Counted from the stretch's first letter, positions 25,816 through 36,159 are shown. The stretch is DNA of 57,395 nucleotides from an uncultured Aquimarina sp. (GCA_947499005.1 CANMML010000025.1:1-57395), one strand, 5' to 3'. Numbers and translations: made by a program. Notes: generated from the sequence alone by a model not told the origin.

Positions 25816-28230
25816 ATGAAAAAGAACACCCCCTCATTACTAATAAAGTTTTTATTAGTCTTTATTTGGGTTAATTGCATTCAGCTATATGCCCAAAACT
25901 CTCAGGCTACATTATCATTTCATACTTTCCGACTTGAAACTGTTCTAAACCAAGAAAATCAAACGGTTCCTATTCGAATCATTAATACTAGTGACACAGA
26001 AAACCCAAGTGATTTCAAAATAAACTACCGATTATTAGATAATAATTTTGCCTCAATAAATGAAACAAGTGGCGGAGCATCTATTACAACGCCGATAGTA
26101 CCGTCTTCTTTTAGTCATTCAATCTTTTTTACAACCCAAAAAGTAGGCAGTTCGGTCATTATCGTTGAATTATTAGACAATGATGATCGTATAATTGACA
26201 CTGCTATATATCTAATTAGTTCTCGAGAAGTTATCATAACTCTTAATGGCCCTGAAGAGTTCTTCGTTAAAGTAGGAACACCATTTAATGACCCTGGTGC
26301 TACAGCTAATAGCAGTATAGGGAATATTGATGATCAAATAATCATCGATCAAGGAGGCTATAGCAATACTGTTGTTGGTGATTATATATTCACCTACTCC
26401 GTAACATTTAATGGAAAGGTTTTTTCTAATAGTCGGATTGTACACGTGAGTCCTAACAACGTACCTATTGAGGCTATTAGAATTGAAGGGCAGGATATAA
26501 GTCAATTTGGAGTATCTTTTACTTCAGATTTTAACCCTGGTTCCTTTTTTATTGAAATAGACCCCGTAGAGGCTGACCTCAATGATCTAGAGATCATAAC
26601 ACTTCAAGGGAATGCTGCTGACATAAGCATTCAAACTTTTAACAACAACAATGGCAGGCTATCTTCTGGGGTGTTAGACATAATTACTTTTGTAGAAGGT
26701 GGCGATGTACAGGTAAAAATCAGCTCTACCAATTCTGATGTCTCGGGAGAAGCTATATTTATATTCCCTACAGATTTTTCAGTCTTTCTTGACACAAGCC
26801 CTAAAACACTGAACATTGCTGAACAACTTACAATAACTCCCTTAAACAATCTCCCTCTTGATAATTTTATATTCGAAATTGAAAACACTTCTATAGCTAC
26901 TATTAACCAAGAAACCTTAACCATTACGGGACTTAGTGTTGGGAACACAAATCTTACTGTTTTAGATAGAAATGGTTTTTTTACATCAATACCTATAGAA
27001 GTCAATAATTCAGATAATATCATTGTATTAGAAAATATTCAAATCCCAGACTCTATAGATGTTTTACTTATTGGAGATCTTCAAATTTTGGGTATTGAAT
27101 TCATCCCTAGCGACGCTACAAACCAAGATGTAACTTGGACTTCTAGTGCACCTAGTATTGCTACTGTCGATCAAGACGGATTAATAACTCCACTAACAGT
27201 AGGAGAGGTTACCATTTCTGTTTCTTCAGATATTTTCCCTTTGAGTGATTCTTTTACATTATCTGTAAGAGAAAAAATACAAGGTATAGCTGTAACCCCT
27301 AATACACTAAGTATAGAAGTAGGAGAAGACATAACAGTGGTTGCAAATGTTTTACCAGCAGGAGCATTTGACACTAATGTGACTTGGCAATCTAGTGATG
27401 CCAATATTGCAACTGTAAATTCAAATGGAACGATAGAGGCTATTGCTCCTGGAAATGCAGTCATTACTGTTTCTCCTTTTTCAGAGCCCGATTTTTCTAG
27501 CACAGTTACTGTAACTGTAAGAGATCCTTTTATCCCTGTAGAACGTATAGAAATTACCCCTATCAGTGCTGCGCAATCATTATTAGGAACAAATGAAACG
27601 CTGCAACTAACAGCAACTGTGTTTCCAGCTAATGCTACTAATAAAAATATCACTTGGTCTAATGCCAATGTTGATCCTAGTATACCTGCAAGGGCAGTTG
27701 TTAACAACAATGGCTTAGTTGAAGGAAGAAGACAAGGGCTAACAGACATTGTTGTTACCTCTGTTTCAAATCCAAATATTTCTAGCCGACAAAGGATTCG
27801 CATTTTTGCCTCCCCCTCAGTTTGGGATGTTAATGGTGATTATTTTGGTATACCTGATCGAAATGTAATTATACTAATGGAAGCCACGGGGCAAGAAATT
27901 ACTAGAAATGCTCCTATACCTGGACCAACTACGATTACTTCTAAGGGTAGGGTCATTTTAGAAGCTTCACCACAAAGATCTTTTCCTTCTGGAAATACTG
28001 AAAGATGGGTTCTAGAATACGATGGCGCAACTACCGCAGAGTTCAATCCCTTAATTAGATTACCAAGTAATGGTTTCATATCCTTTAGGGCTCGCATTAT
28101 CCAGGATGAAAGTGCACCTGTCTTAACTGGGAATGATACTGCTAAAATTAAAATCGTAAATGGCAATAGTAATAGCGATAGAGAAAAGAATTTATCTACA
28201 GCTGGCAACACCTCTTTTGGTAGATTTTAA
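25816..28230 (+). CDS. Secreted multidomain bacterial Ig-like protein
   Basis: This 804-residue exported protein has signal peptide KFLLVFIWVNCIQLYAQ. It consists of beta-sandwich modules: a Calx-beta-like N-terminal region (residues 28-135), a Cry22Aa-type Ig domain at about 138-213 (VKVGTPFNDPGATA, VVGDYIFTYSVT), and four to five BIG2-like domains at about 215-660, with repeated motifs such as VTWTSSAPSIATVDQDGLITPLTVGEVTI and VTWQSSDANIATVNSNGTI. The C-terminal 140 residues (VWDVNGDYFGIPDRNVI) are not recognised. No catalytic domain is seen, so a structural or adhesive cell-surface role is inferred. No sorting tail is present, but the next gene, 18 bases on, encodes a protein with one; they are probably one operon. 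Confidence 0.85.
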   Translation: MKKNTPSLLIKFLLVFIWVNCIQLYAQNSQATLSFHTFRLETVLNQENQTVPIRIINTSDTENPSDFKINYRLLDNNFASINETSGGASITTPIVPSSFSHSIFFTTQKVGSSVIIVELLDNDDRIIDTAIYLISSREVIITLNGPEEFFVKVGTPFNDPGATANSSIGNIDDQIIIDQGGYSNTVVGDYIFTYSVTFNGKVFSNSRIVHVSPNNVPIEAIRIEGQDISQFGVSFTSDFNPGSFFIEIDPVEADLNDLEIITLQGNAADISIQTFNNNNGRLSSGVLDIITFVEGGDVQVKISSTNSDVSGEAIFIFPTDFSVFLDTSPKTLNIAEQLTITPLNNLPLDNFIFEIENTSIATINQETLTITGLSVGNTNLTVLDRNGFFTSIPIEVNNSDNIIVLENIQIPDSIDVLLIGDLQILGIEFIPSDATNQDVTWTSSAPSIATVDQDGLITPLTVGEVTISVSSDIFPLSDSFTLSVREKIQGIAVTPNTLSIEVGEDITVVANVLPAGAFDTNVTWQSSDANIATVNSNGTIEAIAPGNAVITVSPFSEPDFSSTVTVTVRDPFIPVERIEITPISAAQSLLGTNETLQLTATVFPANATNKNITWSNANVDPSIPARAVVNNNGLVEGRRQGLTDIVVTSVSNPNISSRQRIRIFASPSVWDVNGDYFGIPDRNVIILMEATGQEITRNAPIPGPTTITSKGRVILEASPQRSFPSGNTERWVLEYDGATTAEFNPLIRLPSNGFISFRARIIQDESAPVLTGNDTAKIKIVNGNSNSDREKNLSTAGNTSFGRF

Positions 28231-28248
28231 AACAAAAACTTAATCGAA

Positions 28249-28989
28249 ATGAAAAAATTTTATCGACATATATTGAATTTCTTATTAGTGTTACTATCAG
28301 TAACAGCATTAGCCCAAGGAACTACAGTTACAAACTCAAATGGGGAAATAACGACTTCCTTTAGCAATACGGTAATACAGGAAGCCGAACCAAATGAACT
28401 CATTACCTATAACATAACGTTTACCTCAGATATACCTGATATTGAAATTAACGGAGAGTTCTTTAGAATAAATTTTGCCGAAGTTATGTTGCAAGTACAT
28501 GAGGTGAATGAAAGCAACATAAACAACCCTGATGATGTACCTGAACAACAATTAACATTTCAAAGCAATATGACGCAAATATTTGACGGCACAAGCACTG
28601 GGAATTTTAATATAAGAATGCCTTCAGTATTATCATCAGATTTACCTACTGGTAAAAAGTATAGGTTACGTATGGAAAATACAGGAATAGGTACAGTAAA
28701 TGCTTCTATAATTCCTTTTGAACTAGACGTTACTTTCGGTAGTACACTATCTGATTTAGAAATATCAAAAATTGACTCAAATTACCTAACAAGCCCTAAT
28801 CCAACTAATGGAAATGTGGAATTTGTTAAAAACATTAAAAAAGCGCAGGTATTTGATATTTATGGGAAAAGATTATCGTCACTTAGCAACATTAAAAACA
28901 TAGATTTAAAAGAATTTTCACCTGGAATTTATTTTATTACTATTCAAGACAACACGATAAACGAAACCTTGAAAATCATCAAAAACTAA
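28249..28989 (+). CDS. Secreted protein with T9SS type A sorting domain
   Basis: This 246-residue protein has a signal peptide (MKKFYRHILNFLLVLLSVTALAQ), a beta-rich middle (YNITFTSDIPDIEINGEFFRINF, GKKYRLRMENTGIGTVNAS) and a C-terminal type IX secretion domain (SPNPTNGNVEFVKNIKKAQV, FDIYGKRL, FSPGIYFITI, LKIIKN end). The middle is not recognised. It is co-directional with and 18 bases after the Ig-like gene, suggesting a surface complex, and a terminator follows at 29116. Confidence 0.85.
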   Translation: MKKFYRHILNFLLVLLSVTALAQGTTVTNSNGEITTSFSNTVIQEAEPNELITYNITFTSDIPDIEINGEFFRINFAEVMLQVHEVNESNINNPDDVPEQQLTFQSNMTQIFDGTSTGNFNIRMPSVLSSDLPTGKKYRLRMENTGIGTVNASIIPFELDVTFGSTLSDLEISKIDSNYLTSPNPTNGNVEFVKNIKKAQVFDIYGKRLSSLSNIKNIDLKEFSPGIYFITIQDNTINETLKIIKN

Positions 28990-29115
28990 ATCTTCCTAAA
29001 TCAATATACTGAATTCAAATATTGAATCTTTCAAATAGTTAGTTACAAACAAATACAAATTTAAATGTATTTATTTTAATCAAAAGAATCTAAAAACACG
29101 TAATTACCTAACTAT

Positions 29116-29147
29116 TAAGCCTCGCTATTTAAAAACAGTGAGGCTTA
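29116..29147. terminator. Bidirectional terminator
   Basis: TAAGCCTCGCT pairs with AGTGAGGCTTA (one G-T-like mismatch) and is followed by ATTAATTTT on the + strand. It lies between convergent genes ending at 28989 and 29259. Confidence 0.7.
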
Positions 29148-29258
29148 TTAATTTTAACTATCTCTTATTCATTTCTAAAACCCAAAGATCTAATTGAGGT
29201 TTAATCTTCGATTACTAACTGCAACTCAAAAATAACGTGTGAATTTGCTTATTTTAAT

Positions 29259-31235
29259 TCAGTTGCAAACATTATTAAGTATTGTAATTCCTGCAGAGAC
29301 TTCTAAGGTATTGTTTATACATTCAAATCTATCTGCACCAGTAGGTTCAAAAATCTTGTTATCTAAAATGCTTGTATTAGAATAAGAACCACTTATAGAT
29401 ATTCCATTAGATTCATTAGGTTTTATAATATTAGAAGTAATATTAACACTAGAAGTTGTAGACAAATTTATACCTCCTTCAATTTCATTATTATTTAAGT
29501 TTAATCCATTTACATTTGATATTGTAATGCTTGCATCATTAACAAATTGATTTCGCTCTAAATCAATTTGAAAATTATTATGTGCTACTTCTTGATTTAC
29601 GCTTGTCAACTTCAGATAAAAACCTTTTGACTCTATAGTATTCTCAATTATAGAAACCTTATCTATAAAAGTCAAATTAGAAAGAATACCAATATTATTA
29701 ACATCAAGTGTATTATCACTAATTTCAACTTCCTTGGAAGTGATTAATTGTATTCCTACTTCACTGTTCTTAATTATATTCTCAAAAACCTTACATTTTT
29801 GAGTTAATAAACTAATCCCTGTTCCGTAATTACCAGTGATACGATTCCCACTTATTTCATTATTAAAAGTAAACTCACTACTCTCTCCTGCTCCAAAAAT
29901 GGCAAATTTTTCTTTAGCTAATTTTCTTCCAATAAACTTGTTATTCAAAACTCGTACACCATTACTAAAGTTAAATGACATCCTAGTCTCAGCTGTGTTA
30001 TTTTCTGCTATCACGTCACTAGAACCCAATACCAACAAGAAACCTATTCGGCTGTTTTCCTCTACATTATCTCTAATCTCTACTCCATTCAATCTTTGAA
30101 ATTCTAATAACTCACCATTTTCATCTCTTCTTCTAAAAGTTTCTAAATTAATTGCATACCCGACATTACCTCCATTATCTCCTTCAACTACAGGCTGACC
30201 GGTATTGACATATCGATTACCTATAATTTTTATATTCTTTCCATCAGTTACTGATGTAGACATACGTCTCAAATTTTCAAAAGTTGAATTTTTAATAACT
30301 ACACCATCCGTGGGGTTATAGTCCGTATTGAAAGGAAATCCTAAAGAAAATATGGTTATTCCACCAGCAGACCCGTATTCAAAATGAACATTATCTACTT
30401 CAATATTACGGGATGCATGAATAGAAAACAATAGTGCACCTTCCTCTCCTGGACTATCGCTTTTATACTTTCTTTCTAATGCATCACCTATAAGATTACC
30501 CCCAGAAATTTTCACATTATCAACATCTCTCACAGCCATTAAAGAACCGTTAGTAGCGTCAGTTATAGAATTAAACATTCTTATATATGTGTTACTAGAC
30601 ATTTTTAAATGAAAATTAGACGGCAAATTAATTGCTTCTTTGGTAGTCCTAAAATTCTGATCACTTGTTGTACTTGTAACCGTTGCTATTTCAAAGAAAG
30701 CATCAAATTGGTCTACTTCAAAAGTTTTTCCTCCGATATCACTAATACGAAACATTAACTGTTCGAACTCTTTAGTATTTTCAAGAGCAACTTCATAGTT
30801 TACTTTTCCTTCTACGATATTCCCCCATCTAGATGGGTTAAATACAAATACATCATCTAAAAGACTAACCTCTCCATTAATTGATAATGTTGAATTTAAA
30901 AGTCTTCCATCAATCTTACTTTTATCCCCTGAAAAATTAATACTCCCATTAATTATATCTCCTCCATTAGCATAACTTAAAATTACATTGTTAGCGAGGT
31001 TAATAGTATTACCTTTTAAATCGATAATACAATCGATATTTTTTTCTTCCCCGACTTTAAGCATAGTTAAATTAAAGTCACAATTAATTTTTTCTACAGG
31101 CTTAGGAGCCTCCTTGTTAACTATTTCTTTTTCATCGTCATCTTTAACAACATCTTCACGACGATCCTCTACATCATTACAATTAGCAAATAAAATAGCT
31201 AATAAAATTATTAAGCTGTAAACTGATACTTTCAT
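29259..31235 (-). CDS. Lipoprotein with right-handed parallel beta-helix
   Basis: This 658-residue protein begins with a lipoprotein signal (SLIILLAILFANC) and an acidic, lysine-rich linker. From about residue 50 to the end it has regular NN/IxN repeats (VEISDNTLDVNNIGILSN, VSIIENTIESKGFYL, LNLNNNEIEGGINL), the asparagine ladder of a right-handed parallel beta-helix as in polysaccharide lyases and PbH1 proteins. LKGNTINLANNVILSYANGGDIING resembles the first helix turns. It may bind or cut acidic polysaccharides, but no catalytic residues can be assigned. It is monocistronic and convergent with the T9SS gene. Confidence 0.82.
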   Translation of the reverse strand: MKVSVYSLIILLAILFANCNDVEDRREDVVKDDDEKEIVNKEAPKPVEKINCDFNLTMLKVGEEKNIDCIIDLKGNTINLANNVILSYANGGDIINGSINFSGDKSKIDGRLLNSTLSINGEVSLLDDVFVFNPSRWGNIVEGKVNYEVALENTKEFEQLMFRISDIGGKTFEVDQFDAFFEIATVTSTTSDQNFRTTKEAINLPSNFHLKMSSNTYIRMFNSITDATNGSLMAVRDVDNVKISGGNLIGDALERKYKSDSPGEEGALLFSIHASRNIEVDNVHFEYGSAGGITIFSLGFPFNTDYNPTDGVVIKNSTFENLRRMSTSVTDGKNIKIIGNRYVNTGQPVVEGDNGGNVGYAINLETFRRRDENGELLEFQRLNGVEIRDNVEENSRIGFLLVLGSSDVIAENNTAETRMSFNFSNGVRVLNNKFIGRKLAKEKFAIFGAGESSEFTFNNEISGNRITGNYGTGISLLTQKCKVFENIIKNSEVGIQLITSKEVEISDNTLDVNNIGILSNLTFIDKVSIIENTIESKGFYLKLTSVNQEVAHNNFQIDLERNQFVNDASITISNVNGLNLNNNEIEGGINLSTTSSVNITSNIIKPNESNGISISGSYSNTSILDNKIFEPTGADRFECINNTLEVSAGITILNNVCN

Positions 31236-31521
31236 ATTTATTCAAAATTTCTTCTCTACTAAAACCTTATCTATTGATTGTTTTAAATTTATGAAAACCC
31301 GTTAACCAGACTTATTATTTTCTCATAAATTTTGAAATATCTTATCGTAAAGCTATCTCAAGAGATATCAAAAAGTAATAATCTAACCTACTCAAAATCA
31401 ATAGGATGTAAACGACTTATTTTCAATGATATATAATCTTATTGTTTCAACACTTAACCTCTTGTTAAAAAAGTTAAAGCCCTTCATTTTTGTTTACCTA
31501 TAATTGAAATTTGATAAACAA

Positions 31522-31662
31522 ATGAAAAAACAGCATTTACCTCAAAAAACATGCATCGTTTGTCTACGTCCTTTTACTTGGAGAAAAAAATGGGAGCGTG
31601 TTTGGGACGATGTTAAATACTGTAGCGAACGCTGTAGAAGAAATAAACTAACTAAGAGTTAA
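31522..31662 (+). CDS. DUF2256 zinc-finger-like protein
   Basis: This 46-residue gene reads MKKQHLPQKTCIVC, then LRPFTWRKKWERVWDDVKYC, then SERCRRNKLTKS. It is the DUF2256 family, with the pattern CxxC...FTWRKKW...W..VKYCSxRCR. The four cysteines (C11, C14, C34, C38) suggest a small zinc-binding fold. DUF2256 genes are regularly found beside cryptochromes and photolyases, as here: cry-DASH starts 53 bases later. No function is established. Confidence 0.93.
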   Translation: MKKQHLPQKTCIVCLRPFTWRKKWERVWDDVKYCSERCRRNKLTKS

Positions 31663-31715
31663 ACCTTTAGAGCAAAAAAGCTCTAAACATAACTCTGAAC
31701 TTATAACTCGCAAGG

Positions 31716-33005
31716 ATGAATCTAGTTTGGTTTCGAAATGATTTAAGAACTGAGGACAACACCTCTTTATTTAAAGCTTCACAAAATAATCAATCCATTA
31801 TTGGTGTATACTGTTTCGACCCTAGACATTTTGAAGAAACATCATTTGGATTTAAAAAAACAGAAAAATATCGTGCTCAATTTTTGATAGCGTCTGTTTT
31901 ACAACTCAAAGAAAATCTAGCCAAATACAATATCCCACTTTTCGTTTACCTAGAAAAGCCAGAAGATATAATCCCAAAAATAGTTCTGGATTATGAAATT
32001 TGCACCATATTTAGTCAAGAAGAATGGACTTCGGAAGAAAAACGAGTTGAAAGAACAATTAAAACGAAGCTTCATGATACCATAGAATGGCAAACTAGCT
32101 ATGATCAATTTTTGTTTCACCCCAACGATATCAATTTTGAAATATCAAAAACCCCCGAAGTATTTACTGCTTTCAGGAAAAAACTCGAAAAACATGTACC
32201 TGTTCGTGCCCTTGAAACGATTGATTTTAATTATTCACAAAATACTATAGAAAATACTACGAGAATACCTTCTTTGAAAGATTTGGGGTTTGAAGACTTT
32301 GAAATTCCTATTAAAACAGCATTCCCGTTCAAGGGAGGCGAAGAAAAGGCTTGGAATCGATTAGAAGCTTATTTCTGGAAAACAGAAAAACTATCCTTCT
32401 ACAAAAAAACTCGAAACGGCTTAACAGGAAAAGATTATAGTTCTAAATTTTCTCCTTGGCTCGCTAACGGTTGTATATCTGCTAGAAGTATATACCACGA
32501 AGTGAAACGTTATGAGACCGAAGTCAAAAAAAATGATTCTACTTACTGGTTAATTTTCGAGTTGATTTGGCGTGATTATTTCAAATATATTTCTCTGAAA
32601 CATGGAAGTCAAATTTTCAAATTAGAAGGCATCTTACAAAAAGACTATGAATGGTCTACACAGCAAAGCTCTATACAACAATGGGTTAATGGAGAAACAG
32701 GAAAGCCATTTGTAGATGCTAATATGATCGAATTGAAGGAGACTGGGTGGATGAGTAATCGCGGAAGGCAAAATGTTGCTTCTTATTTCGCAAAAGAATT
32801 GAAACTCGATTGGCGGATAGGTGCTGCTTATTTTGAAAGTCAATTACTCGATTATGATGTACATAGCAACTATGGCAACTGGATGTACGTCGCAGGAGTT
32901 GGAAATGACCCACGTGATCGAAAATTCAATATTGATCTTCAAGCTCAGCGATACGATCCACAAGGCAAATTTCAACGGTTGTGGTTGCAACCTACCTTGT
33001 TCTAG
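31716..33005 (+). CDS. Cryptochrome DASH
   Basis: This is a flavin-containing blue-light protein of the cryptochrome/photolyase family; DASH members repair cyclobutane dimers in single-stranded DNA and may signal. The N-terminal Rossmann domain begins NLVWFRNDLRTEDN. The FAD domain has the DASH signatures KFSPWLANGCISARSIYHEVKRYE, FELIWRDYFKYISLKHG, GKPFVDANMIELKETGWMSN, RGRQNVASYFAKELKLDWRIGA and DYDVHSNYGNWMY. At 429 residues it is full length. It is the first of three photolyase-family genes in a row. Confidence 0.95.
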   Translation: MNLVWFRNDLRTEDNTSLFKASQNNQSIIGVYCFDPRHFEETSFGFKKTEKYRAQFLIASVLQLKENLAKYNIPLFVYLEKPEDIIPKIVLDYEICTIFSQEEWTSEEKRVERTIKTKLHDTIEWQTSYDQFLFHPNDINFEISKTPEVFTAFRKKLEKHVPVRALETIDFNYSQNTIENTTRIPSLKDLGFEDFEIPIKTAFPFKGGEEKAWNRLEAYFWKTEKLSFYKKTRNGLTGKDYSSKFSPWLANGCISARSIYHEVKRYETEVKKNDSTYWLIFELIWRDYFKYISLKHGSQIFKLEGILQKDYEWSTQQSSIQQWVNGETGKPFVDANMIELKETGWMSNRGRQNVASYFAKELKLDWRIGAAYFESQLLDYDVHSNYGNWMYVAGVGNDPRDRKFNIDLQAQRYDPQGKFQRLWLQPTLF

Positions 33006-33136
33006 GCTTCGTCTGCGCTCAGCCTGACTCTATGGCGCAAGTAGCAGTCAAAGACTAAACCTCATTATTAATGCTAAAACGAGCCCTGAACGCAGTCGAA
33101 GGGCGGAAAACATCTCGACTGTGCTCGATGTAAAAA
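33006..33136. repeat. Dispersed-repeat-like spacer between photolyase genes
   Basis: The 131-bp spacer is more G+C-rich than its surroundings and contains GAGCCCTGAACGCAGTCGAAGGGC, a GTCGA-type intergenic repeat with local inverted symmetry (GCCCT/AGGGC), plus CATCTCGACTGTGCTCGATG (arms CATC-GA/TC-GATG). No gene is present. Confidence 0.5.
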
Positions 33137-34672
33137 ATGAAAAAACTAAGACTCATATTAGGTGATCAGCTCAATAGCCAACATTCATGGTATGATAAAG
33201 TAGATGAAAATACCATCTATTTTATGGCCGAAATGCGTCAAGAAACAAGCTATGTCGCACATCATATTCAAAAGATTGTTGCTTTCTTTTTAAGTATGCG
33301 TTCATTTTCTTCTTCCTTGAAAGAAAAAGGACACAACGTCATTTATTACGAACTCGATGCTAAAGGGAATTCTGGTGTATTGCCTTTCATCTTATTGGAT
33401 TTAATTCAAAAACATAAAATTGAAAAATTCGAATATCAACTTCCAGACGAATATCGATTAGATCATCAGCTAAAAGAATTTTGTAAAGACATCAAAATTC
33501 CATCTGAACATTTCGACACGGAGCATTTTATGACTTCAAGGGAGGATATGATGCTTTTTTTTGAAGGTAAAAAGCAATACACCATGGAATATTTTTATCG
33601 CTATATGCGTAAGCGATACGATATTATGATGCTGAACACAAAAGATCCCGAAGGCGGTAAATGGAATTTCGATCACAATAATAGAAATAAATGGAAAGGC
33701 GATGATTTTATTCCCCCTAAAAAAGATTTTGTAAAAGACGTCACAACTATTACTAATTTACTAGAGAAAGAAAACATCAAAACCATAGGAAACATAAATC
33801 CTAAGCAATTTACCTGGCCAACATCACGGCAAGAATGTTTAGGTCTATTAACCTACTTCTGTGAAAATTTACTCCTTCATTTTGGAACTTACCAAGATGC
33901 CATGCATACAGATGAGGCTTATTTGTATCATAGCAACTTATCTTTTGCCATGAATAGTAAAATGCTGTCTCCAAAGGAAGTAATTGATACTGTTATTGAT
34001 TATTGGCATGAAAACAAATCGAATATTGATATTGCACAGGTAGAAGGATTTGTAAGACAGATTATAGGCTGGCGCGAATATATGCGAGGGATGTACTGGT
34101 TTAAAATGCCCAATTATAAAAAGCTAAATAAATTAAATAACACCAACCCTCTTCCTGATTTCTATTGGACAGGCAACACAAAAATGAACTGCTTAAAGCA
34201 AGCTATTGGACAAAGTTTGCAATTGGGGTACGCACATCATATTCAAAGATTAATGGTAACCGGCAACTATGCCTTACTTACTATGACGCATCCTGATGAA
34301 GTTGACAAATGGTATTTAGGTATTTATACAGATGCGATCGAGTGGGTAGAAATCACCAATACAAGGGGAATGAGTCAATTTGCCGATGGAGGCTTAGTAG
34401 CTACAAAACCATATATTTCTAGTGGTAGTTATATTAATAAAATGAGCAACTACTGCAAAGGTTGTTTTTATAAAGTTTCAAAAAAAACAGGAGAAAATGC
34501 TTGCCCATTCAACTCGCTATATTGGAATTTCCTCGATGAAAAGAGAACGCTATTACAAGACAATAACCGAATGAGTATGATGTATCGTTTATTAGACAAA
34601 ATGGATCGTGAAACTCTAATACATCACAAAGAAAGAGCTGATGACATAATCAAGCATCCAGAAAAATATTGA
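33137..34672 (+). CDS. FeS-containing bacterial cryptochrome/(6-4) photolyase (FeS-BCP)
   Basis: This 511-residue protein belongs to the FeS-BCP/PhrB branch, which carries FAD, a lumazine-type antenna and a [4Fe-4S] cluster, and repairs (6-4) photoproducts. It opens LRLILGDQLNSQHSW (DPRP domain) and has EGFVRQIIGWREYMRGMYW, GYAHHIQRLMVTGNYALL and WVEITNTRGMSQFADGG. Four cluster cysteines fit the family pattern: the Cys of MNCLKQAIG, then CKGC (YCKGCFYKV) and ENACPFN. Length is typical. It is followed after 2 bases by a third photolyase and is clearly co-transcribed with it. Confidence 0.94.
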   Translation: MKKLRLILGDQLNSQHSWYDKVDENTIYFMAEMRQETSYVAHHIQKIVAFFLSMRSFSSSLKEKGHNVIYYELDAKGNSGVLPFILLDLIQKHKIEKFEYQLPDEYRLDHQLKEFCKDIKIPSEHFDTEHFMTSREDMMLFFEGKKQYTMEYFYRYMRKRYDIMMLNTKDPEGGKWNFDHNNRNKWKGDDFIPPKKDFVKDVTTITNLLEKENIKTIGNINPKQFTWPTSRQECLGLLTYFCENLLLHFGTYQDAMHTDEAYLYHSNLSFAMNSKMLSPKEVIDTVIDYWHENKSNIDIAQVEGFVRQIIGWREYMRGMYWFKMPNYKKLNKLNNTNPLPDFYWTGNTKMNCLKQAIGQSLQLGYAHHIQRLMVTGNYALLTMTHPDEVDKWYLGIYTDAIEWVEITNTRGMSQFADGGLVATKPYISSGSYINKMSNYCKGCFYKVSKKTGENACPFNSLYWNFLDEKRTLLQDNNRMSMMYRLLDKMDRETLIHHKERADDIIKHPEKY

Positions 34673-34674
34673 CT

Positions 34675-36159
34675 ATGAACACAAAACCTGCAATAAATAT
34701 CGTTTGGCTTAAAAGAGATTTCCGCCTTCACGATCATGCACCTTTAAAACGAGCATTAGATAATGGCTTGCCTACATTATTGTTGTTTGTATTCGAAAAG
34801 TCACTCGTCGAAGATCCTCATTATAGCGATCGTCATTGGAATTTTATAAAAGAATCTATTCGAGATATGGATCTGCAGCTAAAACCTTATAACACTAAAG
34901 TGCTAGCGGATAAAGGAGAAGTGATTCATACCCTTAATAAATTACAGCAGTTTTGGACTATAAAGAATATTTTCTCGCACCAAGAAACAGGAATCAAATT
35001 AACTTTTGAGCGTGATAAAACCATAAAACGTTTTTGTAAAAACAACCTAATCAATTGGGATGAATATTCAATTAATGGTGTTTTACGAGGACTAAAAGAC
35101 AGAGCGCAATGGCGAGAAAAGTGGGAACATTATATGATGCAACCTCAAGAAAATCCAAACCTTACTACAGCTAATTTCATTTCTCTGGATAGATTATCAA
35201 ATATAGAAGGTGATTTTCATCCAGAAAACTTGTCTACCCCATCAAAAACGCCTTTTCAAAAAGGAGGCACATCGGTTGCCTTAAAATATTTACAATCCTT
35301 TTTTGAAGGAGGTCGCTATAGAGAATACAATAGTCTAATTTCTAAACCCGAGTTAGGTCGCAAAAGCTGTAGTCGTCTATCTCCATATCTAGCTTGGGGG
35401 TGTTTATCTATTCGACAAGTATGGCAATATGCGAAAATCTTTAGGCAAGACGCCTTAGGAAAAAGAAACATCGATGGATTTACATCACGATTACGATGGC
35501 AAGGACATTTTATTCAAAAATTTGAAATGGAATGCAGTATGGAATATGAAAGTGTCAATAAAGGCTTTCATAAGTTAAAGAAAAAAATAAGCGAGCAATA
35601 TCATCAAGCTTGGGTAGAAGGAAGAACGGGTTTCCCATTAGTAGATGCTTGTATGCGTTGCTTGAATACTACAGGCTATCTCAATTTTAGAATGCGAGCT
35701 TTGCTAGTATCGTTTTACACTCATAATCTATGGCAACCATGGCAAAATTCGAGCAAACATCTTTCTAGACAATTTTTAGACTTTGAACCAGGAATTCATT
35801 TTCCTCAACTACAAATGCAAGCTGGCGAAACGGGTATCAATATGCTTCGTATTTATAACCCTGCAAAAAATAGTAAAGCACATGATCCAGAGGGAACTTT
35901 TATAAAAAAATGGGTTCCCGAATTAGCTAATATTCCTGTAAGCTATATTCACGAACCCCATCTAATGCCTCCCATGGAACAACAATTTTGTGGAGTAACC
36001 ATCGGTATAGATTATCCTGCTCCTATTGTTGAAGAAAAGAAAACCCGAAAGCTTGCTAGTGATGTTCTTTGGGACATGAAAAAAGATCCTGATGTTCTTC
36101 GAGAAAGTTTCCGTATCCTAAAAAGACATACATTTTCTGATCGAAATAATTTTGATTAA
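34675..36159 (+). CDS. Deoxyribodipyrimidine photolyase-family protein
   Basis: This is a third member of the photolyase/cryptochrome family, 494 residues from ATG at 34675 (MNTKPAINIVWLKRDFRLHD); the upstream TTG at 34669 overlaps the previous gene and is less likely. The N-terminal antenna domain has NIVWLKRDFRLHDHAPLKRAL. The FAD domain shows SRLSPYLAWGCLSIRQVW, RLRWQGHFIQKFEME, RTGFPLVDACMRCLNTTGYLN, FRMRALLVSF, and EPGIHFPQLQMQAGETGIN. The loss of the usual WREF (here LRWQGHF) and the unusual MQAGETG segment separate it from class I CPD photolyases. It could be a repair enzyme or a photoreceptor. Confidence 0.9.
   Translation: MNTKPAINIVWLKRDFRLHDHAPLKRALDNGLPTLLLFVFEKSLVEDPHYSDRHWNFIKESIRDMDLQLKPYNTKVLADKGEVIHTLNKLQQFWTIKNIFSHQETGIKLTFERDKTIKRFCKNNLINWDEYSINGVLRGLKDRAQWREKWEHYMMQPQENPNLTTANFISLDRLSNIEGDFHPENLSTPSKTPFQKGGTSVALKYLQSFFEGGRYREYNSLISKPELGRKSCSRLSPYLAWGCLSIRQVWQYAKIFRQDALGKRNIDGFTSRLRWQGHFIQKFEMECSMEYESVNKGFHKLKKKISEQYHQAWVEGRTGFPLVDACMRCLNTTGYLNFRMRALLVSFYTHNLWQPWQNSSKHLSRQFLDFEPGIHFPQLQMQAGETGINMLRIYNPAKNSKAHDPEGTFIKKWVPELANIPVSYIHEPHLMPPMEQQFCGVTIGIDYPAPIVEEKKTRKLASDVLWDMKKDPDVLRESFRILKRHTFSDRNNFD

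Noticed and set aside
27171..27803. 210-codon minus-strand ORF
   Set aside because: Antisense shadow of the BIG2 repeats of 25816-28230, with no start region or family features.
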